Source: Perkinsus olseni
Taxonomy: Eukaryota > Perkinsozoa > Perkinsida > Perkinsidae
Length of the DNA: 41,292 bases
Direction: 5' to 3'
NCBI GenBank assembly: GCA_013115135.1
Contig: JABANP010000469.1
Location: forward strand, 1-41,292
A program made the translations under genes and the position numbers. Each line of letters opens with the position of its first letter. Position 1 is the first letter of the stretch. The notes below the pieces were generated by a model. The model saw only the letters and a program-made list of their open reading frames with translations. It was not told the origin of the DNA and did no database searches. This document shows, one piece after another, positions 24,101-36,100 of the stretch.

Positions 24101-27100
24101 GTGAGCTCAGAGTCAGCTTCCAGGCTAACACCTCGGCTGGCTACATGTACGCTTCTGTGGTCAGTAAAGTAGACAGCCCCGCCGTCGACGCCCAGGCTGT
24201 CAAGGCGGGCACCTATGCGGTTGGTGGGCCCGGGTGTCGGTACGATAACATGAGCATCGGCTCGGACCCCGTGTACGTCATTTTCAACTGCAGCCTCGAG
24301 AGGGGTAAGAGCTACGATCTCTACATGTACGTTGAGGACTCATACGGTCTGTCGGACGGCAGCCTGTCGCCGGCTGTTGAGGTGGCCGTGCCTGGGGCGT
24401 CGTTCGACTTCGTCGTGGGCCCGCTGGTTTCGAGCTCAGCCACACGTGATGGCGTCACGGTCAAATTCACGGCTGCACCGACTGACCCGGTATGGTTGAG
24501 AGGAGGCGGGCCTGATCTAGATGCATGGACTGGTAAGGCTTGGATATCGATCGTCAGGGCGAGCGCGGTTGGCCTGGTGGACGTATCTAATGTCAAGAAT
24601 GCTACTTATGGGGTGGGCCATACGACGGATTGTCGGCGGAGCGGAGTTCTCGTCACTAATTTGACTGAGGTGACGTTGACCAACTGCACGTTGGAGCACT
24701 CAGGCGAGTACGTCGCTGCCGTCTACGTGGAGTCCCAGGACGCCTTGCACGACGGCCGCCTGGCCTTTACTCAGCCCTTCGCGGTCGTGGCCGGTACTTC
24801 CAACAAATTTGTGGCGCATCCGAGAGTGGTGACACCAGTCACCTCTGACGGGTTTGGCTTCAGCTTCGCGGCCGAGGAGGCGGGACTGTATTGGGCGATG
24901 GTCCGCGGATACACCGCAGCTGTGCCGACCATCGCCGATGTCATGTCCGGTGTGGATGCCACTGGAGGGGTCGGCTGTCGAGTCGCGGGAGCGGTGGTGA
25001 CCGTTGGGAATGAGACTGCCTACCTTACCGGTTGCCAGATGCTGCACGACCGAGACTACGCCCTCTATGTATACGTCACCAGTGTTTCCGGTTACGGCGA
25101 TGGCTCCCTGTGGTTGCCGGGAGTGCACCTCCGAACGCCCAAGTCGAACAGCTTCATCAGACCACCTGGACCATACATCTGGCCGAATCCACCGTCTAAT
25201 ACCACAGTGACAGTTGAGGGTATCGCCCCGGCCCGGTCGGGTAGGCTGTGGATGGTCGTGAGCCTCAGAGAGAATCGGGAGCGCATCACCCCAGCCACGA
25301 TGAAGGCCGTGCCACCGCTCTACTCGACGGTATGCTATAGACAGAGCATCAGCGTCACTGCGGCTACTAACCTCAGTGGAGGCCTTAACGTTTTCAGTGG
25401 GTGTGGCCTGTGGTCTGGTGAGAGGGCTAGGTACACGCTTAACCTGTATGTGGAAGATACGCTCGGTGGTGACGATGGAACTCTGGAGCAGATCGACTTC
25501 GTGACCAAGGGCTCAAATTACTTTCTGGGGTCGGGTCCGGAGGTCTACAACGTCACTGCTGCTGGCTGTGATGTTGATACCAGAGTCGGTACAGTTGGTA
25601 AGCTGTGGATGTTCATCGTACCAGAGGACTGCCGCTACAACCAGACGGCCGCCTCGGCCAAGGCCTTGACCTGTCGCGTGGGGACTGAGGGCTGCTACTA
25701 CGACGGAGCGTCGATTGCTCCGAGCCAACCTATCAGGAGTCTCACCAACTGCTCACTGAATGTGACCGGGAGCTATCATCTGGTGGTCTATGTGTCCGAC
25801 GCGACCAGCAGCGCCAATTTGGACGGCCAGTTGGCGATTGTCAATGTAACAGATCAGAGTGGGGTTAGTGTCTTCAACCTTACCAACACGACTGCGAACT
25901 CCTTCCATCAGGGAACGCCGTTTATTGCCGCCACGCCCGACGGTGATGTTGTAACGTTCGGTGTGACGGTTGTCCGGTCCGGCTACGTCTGGGCGGTGGT
26001 GTGGGACGGTTACACGGCCGTTACTAAGGAGACTATCATGAACGGCTCAGCAGGGGTTGCTGCCGGGCCACAGTGTAGAGTCGAGAGGGCTGGTATCTTC
26101 GGCGAGGTAGAGATGATTTTCACCATGAGGGACTGCCGGTTGGTCCATGGAAGGCAGTACAGGCTGTTGGTCTACGCCTCTGGTACCTTTGGTGACACTC
26201 TGGGTGAGGTCGCTGAGCCATTGGACTTCACCGTGGCCCCGGGGACTAATAACTTCTTTCTCCGACTGCCACAGGTCAATGCCTCAACTGATGCCGGGTT
26301 CAATTCCACCACTGTACGTTTTTGGGCAGCCCGATCGGGCTACGCCTGGGCCATGGTCGTCGAGGCCCACAAGCTATCGGGCCTAACAGCGTCTGGTACC
26401 ATGGCCTTCAGTGAAAGGAGCAACCCTTTGGCGGGTGTCCAGTCGGACAAAAACTGCACTCGGGGACCGGAGCCGGTGGCGAACTCGAGCTACACTGTGT
26501 GGGAGCTTCACAACTGCACGGCTGAGTTCAATGGTAGATACAGCGTGGTTGTCTACTTGTCGGGAGAGGCCAGAGGGACAGCCGGCACAATTGGGTGGTC
26601 CAATGACTTCACTGTACGGCGATCCAATACCTTCCACGTTCGGCCTAAGATGGTACGGCCGGCCACCTCGGACGGTGTTTATGTTGAGTTTGCTTGTGTG
26701 GAGACAGGACGCTACTGGATGCAGATAGCTACCCGGGCCAACGCCAGCCGAATCGGCCCGCGGGAGATGCGCTCTTCGGACTTGGCCACCGGTCATGTTG
26801 GCAGCTGCATGAAGTTCAACCAGGCCTGCCCGTCGCTGACGTCCGTGATGGTTGAGCTGTCCGGTTGTGACCTCCACAATGGTACGGAGTACACCTTGCT
26901 CACCTACGTTGAGGAGGGCACCTTGGACTTCGACGGCGAGCTGGACCAACTCGATTTTTCGGTAGAGGTTGCCAACAGCTTCATCTTGGGCCCGCGGGTG
27001 ACGAGCGTTGCGTCGCCCGACGGCTTCAACTTCGAATTCACCCCAGCGGCCGTGGGCAAGTACTGGGCGTATGTGGTCCACGAGGCAAACTCCAGTCGGG

Positions 27101-30100
27101 TCGACGCTCGAGCCATCCGGGCCTCTCCGAAGGTCTATGCGGCCACTGTGGCAGCAACGTGCGAGGTCACTGGAGGAGCCATCGCCAGCACGGGCCATTG
27201 GCCAAATCATGTAACTTATGTTAACTTCACTGGCTGTGGCTTCACCAGGAACACCAAGTACGCCCTCTTCGTGTATGTTGACGATGAGCTAGCTGGCGGC
27301 AGTGGCCAGCTGAGCGACGCCGTGCCGGTGTTCATCGGTAAGTCCAATGACTTCTCCAAAGCTCCGCTCTTGACGAGTACCCCAACTACTACGGCTATTA
27401 CGGTGTCCTTCACCCCATCGTCCAACGGCCTGGCCTGGGGCATCGTGTCCCTTCGGGGGGCAGTGGTCTCGGCCGCCCAGATGAAATCGGTGTCGCCGCC
27501 GACGGCGCCAGGAGCCACTACTGCTGTCTTCCAGGGTGTGGGCGTCACTGCGGGAGTGCAGGTGGCGTGGCAGTTCTTGGGAACGTACCAGGCTGGTGGT
27601 CTGTACACTGTCCTTATTTACCTCGATGATGGGACCATCGGGGCGACCGATGGAGAGTTCAGTCGCCTGGATGTGGCCATCCCGAACGCCGTCTCCAATA
27701 GGTTCGCTACTAATCCTTACCTCACCGGTGCAGTTACCACTGATGGCTTAACAGTATCATTCGTCCCGGAAATGGCGCGAGGACGGCTTTGGGTGTTCGT
27801 GGTGAGGTCGGAGGCTGACGGAGGCCCTCCGGCCATGACCGAGTCCCATGCTCGGATGGGGAGAGGCGCTCTCGGTGGTACAGAGTGCAAGAGATCCGGC
27901 CTGCTGGTCACCAATGTGCAGCAGAACGTTGGGCTTTCCGGCTGCGGGCTACATCACAACGAGAGCTTCTACGTCTGGGTGTACGTTGAAGGCTACTACT
28001 ACAATTCGGCCCCGACGATGCCGGACGGGTCGCTGCATCCGCCGTTGATGGTCATGGTCCCCCTGGACGCCTCGGCTGCGGTACAGGACACGATGCAGCT
28101 GCGGTATAGGGATGGGGATGTCACTGCGGGTGAGATTGTTCTACGTGAATGTTGAGGTTTTCCGTTGTCTTGTTACTGCAGGCGCTGCTTACACATACAC
28201 CATCCGAGCTGAGAACGCTATTGGTGTGGGGCACCCATCACAGACCTCACCACCTCTGCTGGCAGCAGGGCCTCCGAGTACGCCCTCGTCGCCGCTGTGT
28301 ACCAGCACAACGCGGACGTCCGCTTTCTTGCAGTGGGCGGAGCCTGATGATCAGGGAGCTACGGTAAGAGGCAGGTTACCCTTCCCTAGAGGTTCCCAAT
28401 GCCCTGGCAGGTACGCAGCTACAGTTTAGAGCTGCAGCGTGACAACGGCACTTGGGAGGAGGTATATTCCGGCACTACTACGAGCTATGTCGCTTCCATG
28501 CTGACGACGGGAGCGCAGTATAGCTTTAGAGTTGCTGCCAAGAACGATGCAGGGACTGGTACGTTTGTGAATAGCCGGACGAGTGTCTGTCGGGACTGTT
28601 ATCTCTTGTGTAGGTAATCACTCGGAGGCGACGACACTGTGGGCGTGCGCACCGCCGCAGGCCCCGAGGGGTCTGTACATCTCGGCCAGGAGCCTCTCTT
28701 CAATAACAGTGGCTTGGCTGACCCCTTTGGACGACGGAGGCTGCGCCATTGCTTCGTGAGTTGGTGACTGTCCTGGTTCGGTTAAGGGCGGTGTTGTGTC
28801 AGGTACATCGTCCGTTGGGATGGTGTTGAACACACCGTTGACTCTTCATTGGCCTACACCGCCGCCAGCCTGACGGCCGAGTCTCGTCACACCGTGCAGG
28901 TTCGGTCGGTTAGCAACGGAGGACTGTCCACTTGGACACAGGAGGCCGCTGTGTGGGCCCAAGTGCCTCCGTCAGCCGTGTCCGCTCCCAACGTGTCCTT
29001 CAGTAACCGCACGGCCATCGGTCTGAGCTGGGCATCTCCCTCTGGTGGTGGCAGCGTCAAGAGCTACACTGTCTTCATGGACGACGGCCACGGTGGGGCT
29101 GTGAACCGTGTCGTGGCCAGTACGGATCCTACTGTCACTAGTGCTGACGTTGACTTGAGTGACGGTCTGGTCGCTGGGCAACGCTACTGCTTCGTCGTGT
29201 CGGCTGATAACGAAGGGACGATTGGTGACGGTGGTGGAGGGGCTATGCTGGTGGAGACCAGTTCGAGGAGCAGCGACGTGTGCGCGTACGCTGCTGAGGC
29301 ACCCTCGCCGCCGCAGAATGTTCAGCTGCTCCGAAGCATTGCTACACAGATAGAGGTCCGGTGGTCAGTTCCGGTCGATGATGGTGGGCTGGCTGTGCTG
29401 CACTACGAGGTGGATGTCCAGGACCATGCCCTGGGCTATTGGGTGCTCATCGCTACCACAAGTTCCACAACTGTCAGCACTGTGTTTGACAGCTGCACCA
29501 CGGGGAATCTTTATTCCTTCCGAGTGCGGGCTGAGAACCTCGTCCAGTGGTCGGATTACAGCACGGTTGCTACCGGCTACTGTGCGCTCCCACCCAGCGC
29601 CCCGACGGGCCTGGACAGGGTGAACTCGAGCAGATCTTATGTCGGTCTGACGTGGAACCCTCCGGCCCAGATCAATGGCGCCTCCCTGATCAGCTACAAG
29701 GTGTACGCGCGGTCTAGTCTTGGGAATGCGGCACCGTTCGTGGTCCATGACGCAGCAGCAACGCAGCGCTACGCTGAGCACAGAACCGGTATAGTTACGG
29801 GCGCTGAGTACACGTACTGGGTGACAGCGTCGAACGAGGCAGGCGAGGGTGCGCAGTCCAGTACCGTTACTGTTATCGCTGCTGGGTTGCCCGGCGCTCC
29901 GACGAATCTTCGGGTGGCGTCGAGATCTCGCACGAACATATCGTTCGCCTGGGACGCACCTTCTGATGACGGTGGAAGCTCTATCACGCACTATGAAGTC
30001 TACTATGGTACCACTGCCGGGGCCATCACGACCCGTGCGTGGCTTGGCGGAGGCACTGTGTCTGGGATGCTCTACCTCAGCGCGGGCTCCCTGTACTACT

Positions 30101-33100
30101 TCCAGGTCGGGGCTTGCAACGTAGTCAGCGCATATCCGTCCGGCAGCTGCACCCGGTCCTCGGTGAAGGCCGAGTATGTCGCGACTGTCCCTCCGGTGGT
30201 GCCAGCGTTGGAATTGGTCAGTACCAGTGCGAGCTCTGTCACACTCCAGTGGGCCTCTGGGTCTGATGATGGCGGTAGTCCCCTGACTAGCTACCGTGTC
30301 TACCGGGACGACGGTCGAGGGGGGGCAGTTACACAGATGGTCTGTGACTCGCTAACGCCTACGCTGTGCATGGCTACTGGGCTCAGCGGTGGCTTCGAGT
30401 ATCGCTTCCAGATGGGTGTGGTTAATGTGGTAGGTGAGAGCGCCCGAGGCTCCACAGTAACGTTCAGGGCCTGCGAGCTGCCGCCACCACCGGTCGATGT
30501 TGCTCCGAGCCAGCGGGAATCTGGACAAATCACCCTGGCGTGGAGTCCTCCTACGATGGCCACTAGTGCTTGCCCGATCCTCGGCTATCAAATCCTTGCG
30601 GCTGCGTCAGAGGCATCTTACTGGTGCGACTCGGCGACCTACTATATTGTAGGGGAGGTCGTTGGGCACGTGAGGAGCTACCGCTACAACGCTGGGGATA
30701 CCGGTGGCTACTGCCTTAAGGTGAGAAGCGCCAACTTCCAGACACAGCAGACGGTGAATACCTCTAGAGTGGGCCTTCCATCATCGATCATCTGGGCGCG
30801 CGCGGCTGGCGTTCCCAGTGCTCCTGGGCCTGTCCAATGGGTGAGCAGCAATGATACGTATATGGAAGTTCAGTGGACGGCGAGTAATTCCACTGGAGGG
30901 TTGCCGATTTTGAACTACCAACTTCAACGGGACGATGGGCTTGGAGGCTCCCAGTGGACCACTGTAGCGAGCCCGACCACGCTGACCTCCCCCGTGGCTG
31001 GTCTCACCCCAGGACTGCGCTATGGCTTCCGTGTGAGAGGGGTAAATAACATAACCCTGACTAATGCCTTGGCCGACGTAGTGGACTGTTGTTGGTCACC
31101 GGTGTCCTACATCCATGCTGCCTCTGCGCCACAGCAGCCCTATACGCTGGACATCTACGCCGACAGTAGTGATCGTCTCGGTGACTCAGCAGTTAGGGTC
31201 CGATGGGTCTATAACGCTACTATAGCGGTTATGGCGCCGAGCGCCGGCCTGCCAGTGACCGGGTTCAAGCTGTATCGATCGGCAGGCGGTCTGGCGACGG
31301 CTTTGGACGTGCTTGTGTATGACGGCTCGGACCCATCGGCTGCTGATTTTGTGGTCACAGGCCTGACGCCATCGGAGACGTACAGATTCGGAGCCACTGC
31401 TGTCAATGCTGTAGGGGAGAGTAGCAAGGAGCAGTACATCACGGTGACTTGCTGCGTAGCTCCGGGTAGGATGGCCCGCCCTAGTGTGGGACCCTCGACG
31501 GGAGCCGACAGCGCTGTGGAGTTACACTGGACTGCACCTGACAGTACTGGAGGCATGGCTTTGACGGAGTACCGAGTGTATAGGGATGACGGTAACCTCG
31601 GCGATATCACCACCAGTGTTTATAGTGGAGGGACGGATCTTACAACGGTGGTCAGCAGCGGCCTTACCGTAGGCAAGCACTACAGGTAGGCTTGCATCAC
31701 TGGAGGCTTTTCAATGCGCAGGTCTGTTGTCAGGTTCATCGTCGAAGCCGTAAACGCAGTTGGGGCTGGCGTTAGCTCTCCTGTGTTGAACTATCAAGTC
31801 TGCGGGCCTCCATCCCCTCCTGATAGCGTGACTGCCAGTGAACGAACTGACACCACGGCGAAGATATCGTGGACACCCAGCGGGTCAACAGGAGGCAACG
31901 GTTGCCTGCTAGACAGGTAAGAGGCTCTTCGCCGTTCTCGAGGCAAATTTTTCGGCTGGATACTCGTGATCGGTAGAACTCCAGTGTGACCAAATATTAG
32001 TTTCGGCAGTATTATTAGACATTTCGGCGGCCTTCTGAGTTCCATCACGGTTTCTGTTGGTAGTTGCATGCCTCCCAGGAGCAGTTGCCATTTTCTGTTA
32101 CTCGTCTGCCATGACTTGTCCGATCTCTGTTCGTCAGGTACGAAGTGTCGCTTCGTGAGGGTTCCGGCGGTCCCTTCACCGTCGTCAAGACGGTCGGCCC
32201 AAGCGTGATCTCCTACGTCCATACAGGCCTTGGCCCCGGCCATAGCTACACCTTTAAGGTCACTGCGTACAATGGCGCATATGCCAGCTTTGCCCCCGAG
32301 GCTAACGTCACCTTCACTGCCGGCTCGCCGCCTAGTGCGATACCAACCGCCCCGACGTTCGTCAGTGGCCAGGTTACACCGTCGCTCAGCCTCTCTGTTG
32401 CCCACGGCACGGCAGAGTCCTCCAGCCTACCTGTACTCGAGTACCAAATCTTGATTCGCCCGTGCAATGTAGCCGGCAACGACACCTTCATATCAGCTCG
32501 TTTGGCCGGAAGTTTAACGCTCACTACTACCAACTACCCTCAACTGTCCGCAGGCATCGTCTACTGCATCAGGGCGCGCGCTTTTAACGTCAATGGTTGG
32601 AGCGCTCACAGCCCGACTGCTAGGCTGATGGTCTCGGACCTTCCCGCGGCGCCATCGTCATTGCAGTTCGCCGGAGGTACCGCTACGAGCCTCGAGATTG
32701 AATGGAGCTCGGCAGTGCCAGCGGCCAACTCGGCCCCGGTCGTGTCTTTTGAGGTCGTGTACATCGATCTCACCTCTGACCCTTCCGTCGAGCACAAAGT
32801 GATCATCAGCGGCAGCGGCCAGTCAGCTGTCCTCAGTGGACTGACGTCGGCCAATATATACCGAGTGAAGGTGCGTGCCTGCAGCCTGAATGGCTGTGGT
32901 GGCTACAGCAGCCTCCTTGACCTAGTGTGTGGTGGCGTGCCTGACGCCCCCTCGGCGCCCGTGCTGAGCACTTCGACTGACGGTAGCGTGACTGTTGCCT
33001 GGACGTTCCCGGGAAGCAACGGGGGAGTGCCGATACAAAAGTTCTTCGTGTACACTTCGGTCGACAGCGGTGGCTCTTACAGCCTCGACTCGACGGTCGC

Positions 33101-36100
33101 AGCGAGTACGTTAACACAGACGATAAGCTGTACTGCTGCTAGCTACATAATGGTGAAGGTCGCTGCCAGCAATGGCGTTGGCGGGGCGTATGGCTCGGAC
33201 CCCATGGGCCCTTACTCGGGGGCTTTGGGGACTTACTGTGCGGCTGAGCCTGACACACCGGCGACTGCTCCGAACATCACCGCGACTGGCAGTCTCTTGA
33301 CGGTGAACCTGCCGTCCCCGTCGGTGGCAGAGCTGCACAGCGTCGCTCATACAGGCTGGACGGTTTATTTTGACGACCTTGACGATGATGATGCTGAGTA
33401 TACAGTCTTCAGAGTGTACGACACAAGCACAGCCTGGCTGCGGACTCCCACGGGAGTGGTCCGTGGTCACAGCTACCGAACATATCTCGAGATTTGCAGC
33501 GTGGTGGGATGCTCTGGTGGCAGCCCAGTGTCCGAGGCGGCGACTGCGGCTGATACTCCGACGGCCCCGACTAACCTTCATGCTACCAGCACCACCAATG
33601 ACGCCATCACCGTCGAGTGGGGCCATGATGGTGTAGACGGTGGCAGTCCCATCACGGCCTGGTTGGTCTACACGAGCACTGATGGCAGCAGCTTCAACCA
33701 TTCCACCACCATCGACGGCGCGGCGACTAACTTTTCGGGTCGGACGCACGTGCAGGCCTGCGCGGTTGTGGGTGGGGTGGCGAGCTCCATGCAGTACGTT
33801 TGGTTCGCAGTAGCCGCACAGAATATGGCGGGCGCTAGCGCCCAAAAGTCCACCGGTGAGTTCACAGCGCATAATGTTGTTGCTAGTCGCGATGTGTGGT
33901 CATCGTCTTAGGTTGCTGTCCACTGCAGTGGACCTCCTCGTACGCCCTCGACTGCGCCCAGTTTAGTCTCTACCTCGGCCACGGCTATCACTGTGGGCTG
34001 GAGTATCCCTCACGCCACCGCGGACCTCTACGGCGCCAAGTACCTCGGTATCACAGTTTGCATTGACGATGATGACAGCAACACTGCGGACAAGTCCTGT
34101 GTGGCTCTCGATAGTACTGTGCAGACCACGCATCAGTTCCCCTCGCTGCAAGCCGGTCTCACGTATTCGCTTTCATACCAACTTCGGACGGAATCTGGCA
34201 GTAGCGGCTGGTCCCCCACGGTTTCTGTTGTGGCGGCTGCTGTGCCGGAGGCTCCTAGAAACGTCAGGGTTATGACCGTTGGCGATACGTCGGTGACGAT
34301 CGGGTGGAATAACACGGGTTACAACGGCGGGTCGCCGGTTACTTCAAACGCTGTTTACAAGTCGACTGACTTCGGCGTCACTTGGTCGACGGCGTCCTCC
34401 TCGATCGCTCCCAATATCCTGGTCCTCGCTACCAGCTGCACGCAAGCACAGCATGTTTACTTCTACGTAACAGCTACCAACTTGGCAGGTAGGCCCCTTT
34501 ACATGCAATCAACACTAGACCCTTTACATGCGTGAAGTCTCGGAGGCCTCTTCGTGATATCCTGCGATCAGCGGTGATGAGTATCTTTCTTTTTTTAGGT
34601 GAGTCCGCTCGAAGTGAAGTGGTCACAACGCGGTGCTGTGACACGCCGGATCAACCGTCACCACCACAGAGGGTTAGTCGCAGCGCCGACTCTATCACAG
34701 TCAGCTATTCGATCTCAACTGCCGGTCTGCACTCCTGCAGTCTGGTCGGCTGGAACGTTTATGTTGACAACGGCGTTGGTGGTCCCTTCACGCAGCACCA
34801 CATCAACGACGGCAGCCAGCTCGAGTTCACAGCCAGCGGCCTTACTGCCGGGGCTTTCTACCTCTTCAAAGTCCAGGCGATTTCTGAGTCGGGAGTGGGC
34901 GCCGAGTCTAATGTCGTTAACATTTCTGCGGCCGATCCTCCGGGAGCTCCCATCGGCCTTGCTGTGATCAACTCCACTGACACTGCTATCAGTCTGTCGT
35001 GGGACATGAACGGTGTCTCGGACGGCGGAGCGAAGGTGAACTATTATTACATTCACGCCACGGGGGATGTCTACTGCAACAGCTGGCCCGGCACTGCGCA
35101 GGCGACGGTCTTCGCTTCTGGCGGAGTGCTCAATCACACCGTAGACTGCACAGCCATCAGCGGCCTGGTTGGCTCCTTCAGTCAGGAGTATCTCTGTCTG
35201 GCAGTGTCGGCTGCCAACATCGCAGGAACCTCGGCTAGGAGTGATCATATCAAGTGGAGGTGAGAACTGACTGGAGCTCTGTGGACTCTGGGAGGTCTTC
35301 TATCATACCAGTAGGGCGCGTATTTAGACCCATTATCGATATAGCAATAGCACTAGTAGGGTACTGGTGCTAACTAGACTGGTAAACTACCTAGAACTAG
35401 TAGTAGCCTATGTGTTGATTGATACACTGCAATAACTAGTCAGTATTTTAGTACTATAGCATTTGATACTAATAAGGCTGCCCGCGTCGTCAGGTGCTCG
35501 GACAAGCCCGATACCCCGACGACCGGCCTGTCCGTGGATCGGTTGTATTCTTCGAAGACCTCGATGAGACTCGAGTGGCCATCGCCAGGAGGCCTTCACG
35601 GCGCCTTTGTCAGAGGCTTCGAGGTGGACTATGATGATGGTCTCAATGGTCTCTACACCACCGTCAAGATAGGGTCGGCTACGCAGCGGTCTTACACGAT
35701 AGAAGGCCTCACCACGGGTAGGGTTGGGCTATACCGGCTCGGCCCGCTGTGCTGCCATCGGCGTGAAAAGAGCCGTTAGTGGGAATGAAGGTGGTTGATC
35801 TCTGGTCAGGTCGAATGTATCGAATCCGGTACAGGGTCGTGACCGAGACGGGCTCTAGTTTGAGTTCCCCAGTAGCCAGCCACTTGGCGGCAGGGATGCC
35901 TTCTGCGCCCAGTGCCCCGACCTACTACAACTACACCGTTGCTGGCACCACCATGACCGTCACTTGGACCTGGTCGGGTGACAATGGCGGCAGCTCGATT
36001 ATAGGCTGGCATGTGAGATCCTCCTGCCCTCCAGCTGTCGGGTTAGCTGCCACTGTGTACAGGTCTCCACCGGCATTACCCCAGACAACATGGGTTACCC

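Noticed and set aside
23083..28155. The long open frame taken as a complete protein starting at its own first ATG
   Set aside because: The ATG lies upstream of a TTCAG acceptor, and the domain sequence continues from the previous exon (GKAWLQ joins VVSEAYV) across the 214-nt intron. The frame is an internal exon, not a gene start.
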